A stretch of DNA of 64,000 nt from Zea mays. Lineage: Eukaryota; Streptophyta; Magnoliopsida; Poales; Poaceae. The notes beneath the pieces are model-generated. The model was not told the origin of the DNA and did no database searches. It saw nothing but the letters and a program-made list of their open reading frames with translations. Shown here in pieces: positions 1 to 10,840 of this stretch; the stretch's first letter is position 1; every line of letters starts with the position of its first letter. Made by a program: the position numbers and the translations under genes. Location of the stretch: the NCBI RefSeq assembly GCF_902167145.1, contig NC_050097.1, positions 229,481,034-229,545,033 on the forward strand. The letters run 5' to 3'.

Positions 1-532
1 TTCCCCAAGGAGCCAAGACAGTAGGATGCAAGTGGGTCTATAAGACCAAGCGTGACTCCAAATGAAACATAGAAAGAAATAAGGCTAGACTTATGGCCAA
101 AGGGTTAACACAGAGAGAAGGAAATGACCACAATGAGACCTTCTCACTAGTCTCAAGGAAAGATTCATTTAGGACCATTATGGCATTAGTGGCCCATTTT
201 ATCTATAACTCCATCAGATGGATGTAAAGACAACATTACTGAATGGAGAGTTAGTAGAAAACATATTCATGGCACAACCAAAGGGTTTTGTTGTGCAAGG
301 AAAATAAAATGTGGGATGTCACTTAAGGAGGTCCATTTATGGATTAAAGCAAGCTCCAAACAGTGGTACCTCAAGTTTGATCAGACTATCAGAAAGTTTG
401 GTTTCGAGGAAAACAAGGAAGACAATCACATTTATGCAAAATTTAAGAAATAAAAGTATATCTTCCTTGTTCTGTATGTCGATGACATACTTTTGGCTAG
501 TAGTGATAAGGATCTACTAGTGAAAACCAAGA
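1..532 (+). pseudogene. Element F: degenerate Ty1/copia reverse transcriptase, 5' piece
   Basis: Translating across frames gives the copia RT landmarks in order: a CKWVYKTK-like start, KARLMAKG, a decayed MDVK region, YGLKQA near 340-355, and at 470-505 the remains of the YVDD active-site motif followed by LLAS. Several in-frame stops (for example the TGA at 63-65) and frameshifts make it a pseudogene. The protein breaks off at 532 and continues in the same sense at 39166, because element A is inserted between. The upstream part of F lies outside the window. In the family this domain copies element RNA into cDNA; this copy cannot. Confidence 0.85.
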
Positions 533-537
533 AGTTT

Positions 538-1656
538 TGTCGGAGAGGAAATCTCCGACCGGGAGGCGGAATGCACCCGCCCTAAATCCTAAGATGAGGA
601 GGGGCCTAAGAGTTTTGCTTGTTAGTTGGAAAATAGGAAGAACGCAAGAACACACAAGAGTTTAGAGTGGTTCGGGCCGCCGGAGCGTAACACCCTACTC
701 CACTGTGTAATGTATTGAGCTTGAGAGCTTGTATGAACTTGTGAGTCTGAGTTGGGTCTAAGTCTGTCTAAGTGTGTCCGTGTGTCCGTCCCCTTGTAAT
801 GTTGCATGCCTCCCCTTTTATAGCTCAAGGGGGGCGTACAAGGGTGCTGAGCCCCGACATGTGAGCCCAGGAATATAATGGATGTAATACTTGGAGTTGC
901 TGGAGCAATCTTCTTGCACCCTGACATCCGCAATCTGCGTGGTACTGGCGTGCAGGGGAAGCTTCCCTGGCAACACATAAGTGATGATGGCCACAGTGCA
1001 CCTTGCAGCACGGGCGTACTGTTTGACAATGGACTGGATAGGCACGCCGCCTGTAGGATGGCCTGGACGCCGCCTGCCAGCTGAGTGGACAGGTCACAAT
1101 AAATGCTGAGGCGGCACATCGCCTGTCAGCAGGGTGGATAGGCGGCGCGTCCTCTCCGCAATAAGTGTAGAGACCGCACAGCCCAAAGGCCTTACGTCAG
1201 GCTTCGCCCGCTGGCTTACGTCACGGGCAACAAGCCATGTGGCAGCATCGGGTCTCCGCCTGAGCGAGGAGCGTAAGCGCACAGGATAAAGCCTGGACAC
1301 GTGTCAGTACCGGACCCTTGCTTAGGCCAGGGTATCCTCTGTCCCGGGACCTCGTTATGGGTGGCCCGGACCTTACTCGGATAGTTCCGGACCCCATCCA
1401 AGGGACCTGACACGCTTACTTGGGAGTCCCGGACCGTATTCGGGGGTCCGAGCTGTGCGTACAGGGGTCCGGTGCTTCCTCGTGGAGGTCCGGTCCAGCT
1501 GATTGCACCCTCGGATATATCATCTTTTCTGGCCACGTGGTGCCCCTGGAGCCGTCCACGTGGTGGGGTCGGCTGTTGTTCACCGCGCGGCTAGAGATTG
1601 CCGCACGGGCACCGTGCCTTCATACTGTAGTAAGGGGTACCCCTGATTCAGGGTAC
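538..1656 (-). repeat. Element A 3' LTR (left), split by element B
   Basis: Starts TGTCGG at 538 and matches the right LTR of A (15522-15677 plus 38176-39160) along its length. Its last five bases, TGACA at 10836-10840, lie beyond element B, giving about 1124 bp in total. On the minus strand a TATA-like GCTATAAAA lies around 816-824. ORFs seen here are shadows of GC-rich LTR sequence. Confidence 0.9.
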
Positions 1657-1855
1657 TGAAAGGGAATTAGGCTTACACCTATTTCCTAATTGATTTTGGT
1701 GGTTGAATTGCCCAACACAAATATTTGGACTAACTAGTTTGCTCTAGTCTATAAGTTTTACAGGTGCCAAAGGTCCACAACAAGCCAATAAAAAGACCAA
1801 AGATGGGTTCAAATTAAGAGAGCTAAAGACATCCCATAAGGCACCCTGGTCTGGC

Positions 1856-2246
1856 GCACCGGACTGTCCGGTGTGCCACCGGACAGTGTCCGATGCACCA
1901 GGGAACTCGAAGCTGAACTTGCCACCTTCGGAAAAATGGGAGGCCGCTCCGCTATAATTCACTGGACTGTCCGGTGAAGCACCAGACAGTGTCTGGTGTC
2001 ACACCGGACTGTCCGGTGTGCCAGCGGAGCAACGGCTACTTCGCGCCAACGGTCGACTGCAACCGCATTCAATGCGCTACAATGCGCGCCAGAGTCAGAG
2101 CACGCGCAGTTGGCGCACCGGACAGTCTACAGGACCTGTCCGGTGCACCACCGGACAGCCCAGAGGCCCCACCAGTCAGAGCTCCAACGGTCGAACCCTA
2201 ACGGCCCGCTGACGTGGCTGGCGCACCGGACTGTCCGGTGCGCCAC
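1856..2246. repeat. Array of CpG-rich palindromes CACCGGACTGTCCGGTG in B 5' LTR
   Basis: Repeated near-perfect 17-19 bp palindromes of the CACCGGAC-TG/AG-TCCGGTG type, with variants such as CACCGGACAGTGTCCGATG. The same array occurs in B's 3' LTR (about 9799-10206) and, with different spacing, in both LTRs of D (23766-24092 and 31440-31750). Such palindromes are described in Sirevirus LTRs; their function is not settled. Confidence 0.85.
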
Positions 2247-2289
2247 GCGACAACAGCCTCCACCAAACGGCTAGTTTGGTGGTTGGGGC

Positions 2290-2297
2290 TATAAATA
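2290..2297 (+). promoter_or_regulatory. TATA box of B 5' LTR
   Basis: TATAAATA sits in GGCTATAAATACCCC, about 575 bp before the LTR end, and is conserved at 10255-10262 in the 3' LTR. Its position just downstream of the palindrome array suits an LTR core promoter; no start site can be seen directly. Confidence 0.65.
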
Positions 2298-2867
2298 CCC
2301 CAACCACCTCACATTCAATGGCATCCAAGTTTTCCACCTTCCAACACATTACAAGAGCTATAGCATTCAATTCTAGACACAACCAAAGAGATCAAATCCT
2401 CTCCCAAGTCAGGAATCACTCCAAATCAAATAGTGACTAGAGAGAGCGACACTTGTGTTCATTTGAGCTCTTGCGCTTGGATTGCTTCTTTTCTTTCTCA
2501 TTCTTTCTTATGATCAAACTCAATTGTAACCAAGGCAAGAGACACCAATTGTGTGGTGGTCCTTGCGGGAACTTTGTGTTCCGTTTGATTGAGAAGAGAA
2601 GCTCACTCGGTCTAAGTGACCGTTTGAGAGAGGGAAAGGGTTGAAAGAGACCCGGTCTTTGTGACCACCTCAACGGGGAGTAGGTTTGCAAGAACCGAAC
2701 CTCGGTAAAACAAATCCTTGTGTCACACTCCTTATTTGCCTGCGATTTGTTTTTGCCCTCTCTCTCGGACTCGTTTCATATTTCTAACGCTAACCCGGTT
2801 TGTAGTTGTGCTTAAGTTTATAAATTTCAGATTTGCCCTATTCACCCCCCTCTTGGCGACTTTCAAT

Positions 2868-2879
2868 TGGTATCAGAGC
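2868..2879 (+). other. Primer-binding site of B (initiator Met tRNA type)
   Basis: TGGTATCAGAGC begins two bases after the 5' LTR. This is the standard plant copia primer site, complementary to the 3' end of initiator methionine tRNA. Confidence 0.9.
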
Positions 2880-2913
2880 CCGGTGCTTCATTAGAGCCTA
2901 ACCGCTCGAAGTG

Positions 2914-5542
2914 ATGTCGGGAGCATCCGCCAAGAGGGAGATCGGGACCGGCGAGAAGCCCGCTACAAGCCATGGGAAGGCTCCATCCGGGGAGTCCGTC
3001 AACAAGGTGAAGGGATCCCCTTCACACGATAAGTCGCGTCGAAGCGGTGACAAGAAGAAGAAGATGAGGAAGGTGGTCTACTACGAGACCGACTCTTCGT
3101 CGCCATCCACCTCCGGCTCCGACACGCCGTCCGTAACTTCTAAGCGCCATGAGCGCAAGAAGTTTAGTAAGATTCCCCTACGCTACCCTCGCATTTCCAA
3201 ACGTACTCCATTACTTTCCGTCCCATTAGGCAAACCACCTATGTTTGATGGTGAAGATTATAATATGTGGAGTGATAAAATGAGACATCATCTAACCTCA
3301 CTCCACACTAGCATTTGGGATGTTGTTGAGATTGGAGTACAGGTACCATCACCAGGGGATGAAGACTATGATTCGGAAGAGGTTGCCCAAATCCGACACT
3401 TCAACTCTCAAGCCACCACTATACTCCTCGCCTCTCTAAGTCGAGAGGAGTATAACAAGGTGCAAGGATTAAAGAGCGCCAAGGAGATTTGGGACGTGCT
3501 TAAAACCGCGCACGAAGGAGATGAGGTGACTAAAATCACCAAGCGGGAGACGATCGAGGGGGAGCTCGGTCGGTTCCGTCTCAACCAAGGCGAGGACCCT
3601 CAAGCCATGTACAACTGCTTGAAGACCTTGGTGAACCAAGTGCGCAACCTCAGGAGCACAAAATGGGATGACCATGAAATGGTTAAGGTTATTCTTAGGT
3701 CACTTGTTTTTCTTAACCCTACACAAGTTCAATTAATTCGTGGTAATCCTAGATATACACTAATGTCTCCCGAGGAAGTAATAGGAAACTTTGTGAGCTT
3801 TGAGTTGATGATCAAAGGCTCAAAGAAAATCATCGAGCTAGATGGCCCCTCCACATCCGAAGCACAACCGGTCGCATTCAAGGCAACAGAGGAGAAAAAG
3901 GAAGAGTCTACATCAAGTAGACAACCCATCGACGCCTCTAAGCTCGACAATGATGAGATGGCGCTCATCATTAAGAGCTTCCGCCAAATCCTCAAGCAAA
4001 GGAGGGGGAAGGATTACAAGCCCCGCTCCAAGAAAGTTTGCTACAAGTGTGGTAAGCCCGGTCATTTTATTGCAAAATGTCCATTATCTAGTGACAGTGA
4101 CAGGGGCAACGACAAGAGGGGCAAGAGGAGAGAAAAGAAGAGGTACCACAAGAAGAAGGGCGGTGATGCCCATGTGTGCCGCGAGTGGGACTCCGAGGAG
4201 AGCTCCACCGACTCCTCCTCCGACGAGGACGCCGCCAACATCGCCATCACCAAGGGCCTCCTCTTCCCCAACGTCGGCCACAAGTGCCTCATGGCCAAGG
4301 ACGGCAAAAGAAAGAAGGTAAAATCAAAATCCTCCACTAAGTATGAAACCTCTAGTGATGAAGATAATGCTAGTGATGAGGAGGATAATTTGCGCACCCT
4401 TTTTGCCAACCTAAACATGCAACAAAAAGAAAAATTAAATGAATTAATTAGTGCTATTCATGAGAAGGATGAACTCTTGGACTCCCAAGAGGACTTCCTA
4501 ATTAAGGAAAATAAGAAGCATGTTAAGGTTAAGAATGCTTATGCTCTAGAAGTAGAAAAATGTGAAAACTATCTAGTGAGCTAAGCACTTGCCATGGTGT
4601 TATTGCCAACCTTAGATATGAGAATGCTAGTTTAATTGCTAAGGTTGATTCAAATGTTTGTGATATTTCAATTCCCAATCTTAGAGATGATAATGTTAAT
4701 TTACTTGCTAAGATTGAAGAATTGAATGTCTCTCTTGCTAGTCTTAGAAATGATAATGAAAAATTAATTGCTAAGGCTAAAGACTTAGATGTTTTCAATG
4801 TTACAATTTCCAATCTTAGAAGTGAAAATGACATTTTACATGCTAAGATTGTTGAACTAAAATCTTGCAAATCCTCTACATCTACCGTTGAGCATGTTTC
4901 CATTTGCACTAGATGTAGAGACATCAATGTTGATGCTATTCATGATCACTTAGCTTTAATTAAGAAACAAAATGACCACATAGCTCAACTTAATGCCAAA
5001 ATTAATGAGCATGACTTGGAAAATGAAAAATTTAAATTTGCTAGAAGCATGCTCTATAGTGGGAGACGCCCTGGCATCAAGGATGACATTGGCTTCCAAA
5101 AGGGGGACAATGTCAAACTTAATGCCCCTCCTAAAAGATTGTCAAACTTTGTTAAGGGCAAAGCTCCCATGCCTCAGGATAACGAGGGTTACATTTTGTA
5201 CCCTGCCGGTTATCCCGAGAGCAAAATTAGGAGAATTCATTCTAGGAAGTCTCACTCTGGCCCTCATCATGCTTTTATGTATAAGGGTGAGACATCTAGC
5301 TCTAGGCAATCAACCCGTGCTAAATTGCCTAAGAAAAAACTCCTATTGTATCAAATGATTCCAACATCGCATTTAAGACTTTTGATGCATCCTATGTTTT
5401 AACTAATAAATCCGGCAAGGTAGTTGCCAAGTATGTTGGGGGCAAGCACAAGGGGTCAAGGACTTGTGTTTGGGTACCCAAAGTTCGTGTATCTAATGTC
5501 AAAGGACCCAAAACCGTTTGGGTATCTAAAATCAAGAACTAA
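2914..5542 (+). pseudogene. Element B gag (nucleocapsid polyprotein), two frameshifts
   Basis: The ATG at 2914 (MSGASAKRE) follows a short leader. The first block holds a lysine/serine-rich N terminus, a UBN2/copia gag core (PLLSVPLGKPPMFDGEDY at about 3212) and a CCHC zinc knuckle CYKCGKPGHFIAKC near 4039. Acidic stretches and a long leucine/asparagine-rich coiled-coil region follow, as expected for Sirevirus gag. Relative to the related copies, one base is missing near 4567-4570, giving a premature TAA at 4582-4584. One A is missing from the A run around 5333-5339. Reading past these, the C terminus runs to TAA at 5540-5542. Gag would form the virus-like particle and bind RNA; this copy would make only a truncated protein. 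Confidence 0.88.
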
Positions 5543-5555
5543 ACTTGTTTTGTAG

Positions 5556-8500
5556 GTTTATGCATCCGGGGGCTCAAGTTGGATCATCGATAGCGGGTGC
5601 ACAAACCATATGACAGGGGAGAAGAAGATGTTCTCCTCCTACGAGAAAAACCAAGATCCCCAACGAGCTATCACATTCGGGGATGGGAATCAAGGTTTGG
5701 TCAAAGGATTGGGTAAAATAGCTATATCTCCTGACCACTCCATTTCCAATGTTTTTCTTGTAGATTCTTTAGATTATAACTTGCTTTCAGTTTCGCAATT
5801 ATGTAAAATGGGTTACAACTGTCTTTTTACAGATATAGGTGTTACTGTCTTTAGAAGAAGTGATGATTCAGTAGCATTTAAGGGAGTGTTGGAGGGTCAG
5901 CTATACTTAGTAGATTTTGATAGAGCTAAACTCGACACTTGCTTAATTGCTAAGACTAACATGGGTTGGCTCTGGCATCACCGACTAGCACATGTTGGAA
6001 TGAAGAATCTTCACAAGCTTCTAAAGGGAGAACACATTTTGGGACTAACAAATGTTCATTTTGAGAAAGAAAGGATTTGTAGCGCATGTCAGGCAGGGAA
6101 GCAAGTTGGAGTTCATCATCCACACAAGAACATCATGACGACTGAGAGGCCACTCGAGCTTCTACACATGGATCTATTCGGCCCGATTGTTTACATAAGC
6201 ATCGGTGGGAGTAAGTACTGTCTAGTTATTGTGGATGATTATTCTCGCTTCACTTGGGTGTTCTTCTTGCAGGAAAAATCTCATACCCAAGAAACCTTAG
6301 AGGGATTCTTGAGACGGGCTCAAAATGAGTTCGGCTTGAGAACTAAGAAGATAAGAAGCGACAACGGGACGGAGTTCAAGAACTCTCAAATTGAGGGCTT
6401 CCTTGAGGAGGAGGGCATCAAGCATGAGTTCTTTTCTCCCTACATGCCACAACAAAATGGTGTAGTGAAGAGGAAGAATCAAACTCTACTGGACATAGCA
6501 AGAACCATGCTTGATGAGTACAAGACTTCAGATCAGTTTTGGGCTGAGGCGGTCAACACCGCCTGCTACGCCATCAACCGGTTATATCTACACCGAATCC
6601 TCAAGAAAACATCTTACGAACTCCTCACCGGTAAAAAGCCCAATGTTTCATATTTTAGAGTCTTTGGTAGCAAATGCTTTATTCTTGTTAAAAGAGGTAG
6701 AAAATCCAAATTTGCTCCTAAGGCTATAGAAGGTTTTTTACTAGGATATGGTTCAAACACAAGGGCATATAGAGTCTTTAACAAGTCCTCTGGACTAGTT
6801 GAAGTTTCTTGTGACATTGTGTTTGATGAGACTAACGGCTCTCAAGTAGAGCAAGTTGATCTTGATGAACTAGATGATGAAGAGGCTCCGTGCGTCGCGC
6901 TAAGGAACATGTCCATTGGGGATGTGTGTCCTAAGGAATCCGAAGAGCCTCCACAAGCACAAGATCAACCATCTTCCTCCACGCAAGCATCTCCACCAAC
7001 TCAAGATGAGGATGAGGCTCAAAATGATGAAGGAGAAGATCAAGAAGTTGAGCCACCTCAAGAGGAGAGCAATGATCAAGGGGGAGATGCCCATGATCAA
7101 GATGAGGAAGATGAACAAGTTACAAGACCGCCACACCCAAGAGTCCACCAAGCAATACAACGAGATCACCCCGTGAACACCATCCTAGGCGACATTCAAA
7201 AGGGGGTAACTACTCGATCTCGTGTTGCTCATTTTTGTGAACATTACTCTTTTGTTTCCTCTATTGAGCCACACAGGGTAGATGAAGCACTACAAGATTC
7301 GGATTGGGTGGTGGCAATGCAAGAGGAGCTCAACAACTTCACTAGGAATGAGGTATGGCATTTAGTTCCACGTCCTAATCAAAATGTTGTAGGAACCAAG
7401 TGGGTCTTCCGCAATAAGCAAGACGGGCATGGTGTGGTGACAAGGAACAAAGCCCGACTTGTAGCCAAGGGATATTCACAAGTCAAAGGTTTGGATTTCG
7501 GTGAAACCTATGCACCCGTAGCTTGGCTAGAATCAATTCGCATTTTACTTGCCTATGCTACCTACCATGGCTTCAAGCTTTATCAAATGGACGTGAAAAG
7601 TGCCTTCCTCAACAGACCAATCAAGGAAGAGGTCTATGTTGAGCAACCTCCCGGCTTTGAAGATAGTGAGTATCCTAATCACGTTTATAAACTCTCTAAG
7701 GCGCTTTATGGGCTCAAGCAAGCCCCAAGAGCATGGTATGAATGCCTAAGAGATTTTCTTATCACTAATGGCTTCAAAGTCGAAAAGGCCGATCCTACTT
7801 TATTTACTAAAACTCTTGACAGTGATTTGTTTGTATGCCAAATTTATGTTGATGATATCAAATTTGGGTCTACTAACGAATCTACATGTGAGGAATTTAG
7901 TAGGATCATGACACAAAAATTCGAGATGTCTATGATAGGGGAGTTGAAGTACTTCTTAGGATTTCAAGTGAAGCAACTCCAAGAGGGCACCTTCATTAGC
8001 CAAACGAGGTATATTCAAGACATTCTAAACAAGTTTGGGATGAAGGATGCCAAGCCCATCAAGACACCCATGGGAACCAATGGGCATCTCGACCTCGACA
8101 CGGGAGGTAAATCCATAGATCAAAAGGTATACCAGTCGATGATAGGTTCTTTACTCTATTTATGTGCTTCACGACCGGATATAATGCTTTCTGTATGCAT
8201 GTGTGCAAGATTCCAAGCCGACCCTAAGGAAGCTCACCTTACGGCCGTAAAACGAATCTTGAGATATTTAGTTTATACTCCTAAGTTTGGGCTTTGGTAC
8301 CCTCGGGGATCCATATTTGATTTAATTGGTTATTTGGATGCCGATTGGGTGGGGTGTAAAATTAATAGAAAGAGCACATCGGGGACATGTCAGTTCTTGG
8401 GAAGGTCTCTGGTGTCTTGGGCTTCAAAGAAGGAAAATTTCGTAGCTCTTTCTACCGCCGAAGCCGAGTATATTACCGCAGGCCATTGTTGTGCGCAATT

Positions 8501-8798
8501 ACTTTGGATGAGGCAAACCCTTAGGGACTATGGTTACAAATTAACCAAAGTTCCTCTTCTATGTGATAATGAAAGTGCAATCCGCATGGCGGATAATCCC
8601 GTTGAACATAGCCGCACTAAACACATAGCCATTCGGTATCATTTTCTAAGGGATCACCAACAAAAGGGGGATATCGAGATTGCATATATTAACACCAAGG
8701 AACAATTAGACGATATCTTTACCAAGCCACTAGATGAACAAACTTTTAACAAACTTAGGCATGAGCTAAATATTCTTGATTCTCGGAACTTTTTTTGA
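5556..8798 (+). CDS. Element B pol: protease, integrase, reverse transcriptase, RNase H
   Basis: Open from the TAG at 5553-5555 to the TGA at 8796-8798, in a frame different from gag; there is no ATG before 5610. Domains in order: aspartic protease DSGCTNHMTG (about 5589); GAG-pre-integrase with LAHVGMKNLHKLL and the CSAC zinc-binding motif; integrase core with MDLFGP and SDNGTEF; RT with [12 protein letters not shown] and YVDD (about 7847); RNase H with DADW, TAEAEY and CDNESA. The integrase catalytic Glu in the NGVVERK block of D is Lys here (NGVVKRK, about 6460-6480), which should block strand transfer. RT has Lys in place of Ile after YVDDI, and an RNase H Ser is Leu. So the frame is intact but the product is probably dead. 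Confidence 0.9.
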   Translation, partial: VYASGGSSWIIDSGCTNHMTGEKKMFSSYEKNQDPQRAITFGDGNQGLVKGLGKIAISPDHSISNVFLVDSLDYNLLSVSQLCKMGYNCLFTDIGVTVFRRSDDSVAFKGVLEGQLYLVDFDRAKLDTCLIAKTNMGWLWHHRLAHVGMKNLHKLLKGEHILGLTNVHFEKERICSACQAGKQVGVHHPHKNIMTTERPLELLHMDLFGPIVYISIGGSKYCLVIVDDYSRFTWVFFLQEKSHTQETLEGFLRRAQNEFGLRTKKIRSDNGTEFKNSQIEGFLEEEGIKHEFFSPYMPQQNGVVKRKNQTLLDIARTMLDEYKTSDQFWAEAVNTACYAINRLYLHRILKKTSYELLTGKKPNVSYFRVFGSKCFILVKRGRKSKFAPKAIEGFLLGYGSNTRAYRVFNKSSGLVEVSCDIVFDETNGSQVEQVDLDELDDEEAPCVALRNMSIGDVCPKESEEPPQAQDQPSSSTQASPPTQDEDEAQNDEGEDQEVEPPQEESNDQGGDAHDQDEEDEQVTRPPHPRVHQAIQRDHPVNTILGDIQKGVTTRSRVAHFCEHYSFVSSIEPHRVDEALQDSDWVVAMQEELNNFTRNEVWHLVPRPNQNVVGTKWVFRNKQDGHGVVTRNKARLVAKGYSQVKGLDFGETYAPVAWLESIRILLAYATYHGFKLYQMDVKSAFLNRPIKEEVYVEQPPGFEDSEYPNHVYKLSKALYGLKQAPRAWYECLRDFLITNGFKVEKADPTLFTKTLDSDLFVCQIYVDDIKFGSTNESTCEEFSRIMTQKFEMSMIGELKYFLGFQVKQLQEGTFISQTRYIQDILNKFGMKDAKPIKTPMGTNGHLDLDTGGKSIDQKVYQSMIGSLLYLCASRPDIMLSVCMCARFQADPKEAHLTAVKRILRYLVYTPKFGLWYPRGSIFDLIGYLDADWVGCKINRKSTSGTCQFLGRSLVSWASKKENFVALSTAEAEYITAGHCCAQLLWMRQTLRDYGYKLTKVPLLCDNESAIRMADNPVEHSRTKHIAIRYHFLRDHQQKGDIEIAYINTKEQLDDIFTKPLDEQTFNKLRHELNILDSRNFF

Positions 8799-9599
8799 TG
8801 TTTTGCACACATAACTCATCAATATACCTTTGATCATGTCTCTTTTATGTGCTATGACTAATGTGTGTTCAAGTGTATTTTCAAATCTAGTCATAGATTG
8901 AAAGGGAATTCGAGCCTTCGGCGAAGACAAAGGCTTCCACTCCACTCCATCAAAATTATTCATCCTTCGCCGTCGCTCCGAGCCACTCTCCAACTTTGGT
9001 ATAATCTTCACTCATATTTTGTTCGCCAAAGGGAGAGAAAGTAGTTTAAAGGGCTTATATTTCACTCAAGTATCCGTTTTTGGCGATTCATGCCAAAGGG
9101 GGAGAGAGTATTAGCCCAAAGCAAAAGGACCGCACCACCACCTAATTTTAAAATAAAGATTTTCAAATTGATATCTTATTGTGTTCAAAAGGGGGAGAAA
9201 GTACTAGTATCTTCAAAATTTGCAAAACCCTCTTGAACACTAAGAAGAGGATTTCATTAAGGGGGAGTTTTGTTTTAGTCAAAGGAAAAGCATTTGAAAT
9301 AGGGGGAGAAAAATTTCAAATCTTGAAAATGCTTCTTAAAACCTTATTCATGTATCCTTTGACCATTTGCAAAAGGACTTTGAAAAGAATTTACAAAAGA
9401 ATTTGCAAAAACAAAACATGTGGTGCAAGCATGGTCCAAAATGTTAAAAATATAAAGAAACAATCCATGCATATCTTATGAGAATTTATTGGCTCAATTC
9501 TTAGTAACCTTTGCACTTACATTTTGCCAACTAGTTCAATTATGCACTTCTATATTTGCTTTGGTTTGTGTTGGCATCAATCACCAAAAAGGGGGAGAT
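8799..9599 (+). other. Element B 3' noncoding region with multiple polypurine tracts
   Basis: No gene. It holds serial G-runs in purine context: near 9028 (AAAGGGAGAGAAAG), 9096, 9190, 9259, 9300 and the terminal AAAAAGGGGGAGAT ending at 9599 next to the 3' LTR. Multiple polypurine tracts before the 3' LTR are a known Sirevirus feature; only the last should prime plus-strand DNA. At 8895-8910 it also contains a 16-nt exact copy of the PPT/LTR junction. Confidence 0.8.
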
Positions 9600-10830
9600 T
9601 GAAAGGGAATTAGGCTTACACCTATTTCCTAATTGATTTTGGTGGTTGAATTGCCCAACACAAATATTTGGACTAACTAGTTTGCTCTAGTCTATAAGTT
9701 TTACAGGTGCCAAAGGTCCACAACAAGCCAATAAAAAGGCCAAAGATGGGTTCAAATTAAGAGAGCTAAAGACATCCCATAAGGCACCCTGGTCTGGCGC
9801 ACCGGACTGTCCGGTGTGCCACCGGACAGTGTCCGGTGCACCAGGGAACTCGAAGTTGAACTTGCCACCTTCGGGAAAATGGGAGGCCGCTCCGCTATAA
9901 TTCACCGGACTGTCCGGTGAAGCACCGGACAGTGTTCGGTGTCACACCGGACTGTCCGGTGTGCCAGCGGAGCAACGGCTACTTCGCGCCAACGGTCGAC
10001 TACAACCGCATTCAATGCGCTACAGTGCGCGCCAGAGTCAGAGCACGCGCAGTTGGCACACCGCACAGTCTACAGGACCTGTCCGGTGCACCACCGGACA
10101 GCCCAGAGGCCCCACCAGTCAGAGCTCCAACGGTCGAACCCTAATGGCCCGCTGACGTGGCTGGCGCACCGGACAGTGTCCGGTGGCGCACCGGACTGTC
10201 CGGTGCGCCATGCGACAGCAGCCTCCACCAAACGGCTAGTTTGGTGGTTGGGGCTATAAATACCCCAACCACCTCACATTCAATGGCATCCAAGTTTTCC
10301 ACCTTCCAACACATTACAAGAGCTATAGCATTCAATTCTAGACACAACCAAAGAGATCAAATCCTCTCCCAAGTCCGGAATCACTCCAAATCATATAGTG
10401 ACTACAGAGAGCGACACTTGTGTTCATTTGAGCTCTTGCGCTTGGATTGCTTCTTTTTTTTCTCATTCTTTCTTGTGATCAAACTCAATTGTAACCAAGG
10501 CAAGGGACACCAATTGTGTGGTGGTCCTTGCGGGAACTTTGTGTTTCGTTTGATTGAGAAGAGAAACTCACTCGGTCTAAGTGACCGTTTGAGAGAGGGA
10601 AAGGGTTGAAAGAGACCCGGTCTTTGTGACCACCTCAACGGGGAGTAGGTTTGCAAGAACCGAACCTTGGTAAAACAAATCCTTGTGTCACACTTCTTAT
10701 TTGCTTGCGATTTGTTTTTGCCCTCTCTCTCGGACTCATTTCATATTTCTAACGCTAACCCGGCTTGTAGTTGTGCTTAAGTTTATAAATTTTAGATTCG
10801 CCCTATTCACCCCCCTCTAGGCGACTTTCA
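9600..10830 (+). repeat. Element B 3' LTR
   Basis: Direct repeat of 1657-2865 with scattered substitutions and one extra palindrome half near 10165-10190. It ends GACTTTCA followed by TSD GGTAC. TATA box at 10255-10262. Confidence 0.93.
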
Positions 10831-10840
10831 GGTACTGACA

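Larger units (their letters stand above)
1657..2865 (+). repeat. Element B 5' LTR
   Basis: Begins TGAAAGGGAATT and ends GCGACTTTCA, directly followed by the primer-binding site. It pairs with 9600-10830. It contains a palindrome array (about 1856-2246) and a TATA box at 2290-2297. The antiparallel ORFs across the array are produced by the repeats. Confidence 0.93.
1657..10830 (+). mobile_element. Element B: Sirevirus (Opie/Ji-like) copia retrotransposon, full length
   Basis: A 9.2-kb element with two LTRs of about 1.2 kb (TG...CA), 5-bp TSD GGTAC (1652-1656 and 10831-10835), initiator-Met-type primer-binding site, gag, a long pol and a terminal polypurine tract. It is inserted in the left LTR of A, five bases from that LTR's end. 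The two LTRs differ at scattered positions, by eye a few percent, so the insertion is not brand new. Long gag, pol order PR-IN-RT-RH, palindromic LTR repeats and repeated polypurine tracts fit the Sirevirus lineage. The Opie/Ji name is from memory. Confidence 0.93.

Noticed and set aside
1974..2274. Overlapping plus-strand ORFs in the B LTR (repeated at 9917-10259)
   Set aside because: They translate the palindromic CACCGGAC repeats, change frame freely and resemble no protein.
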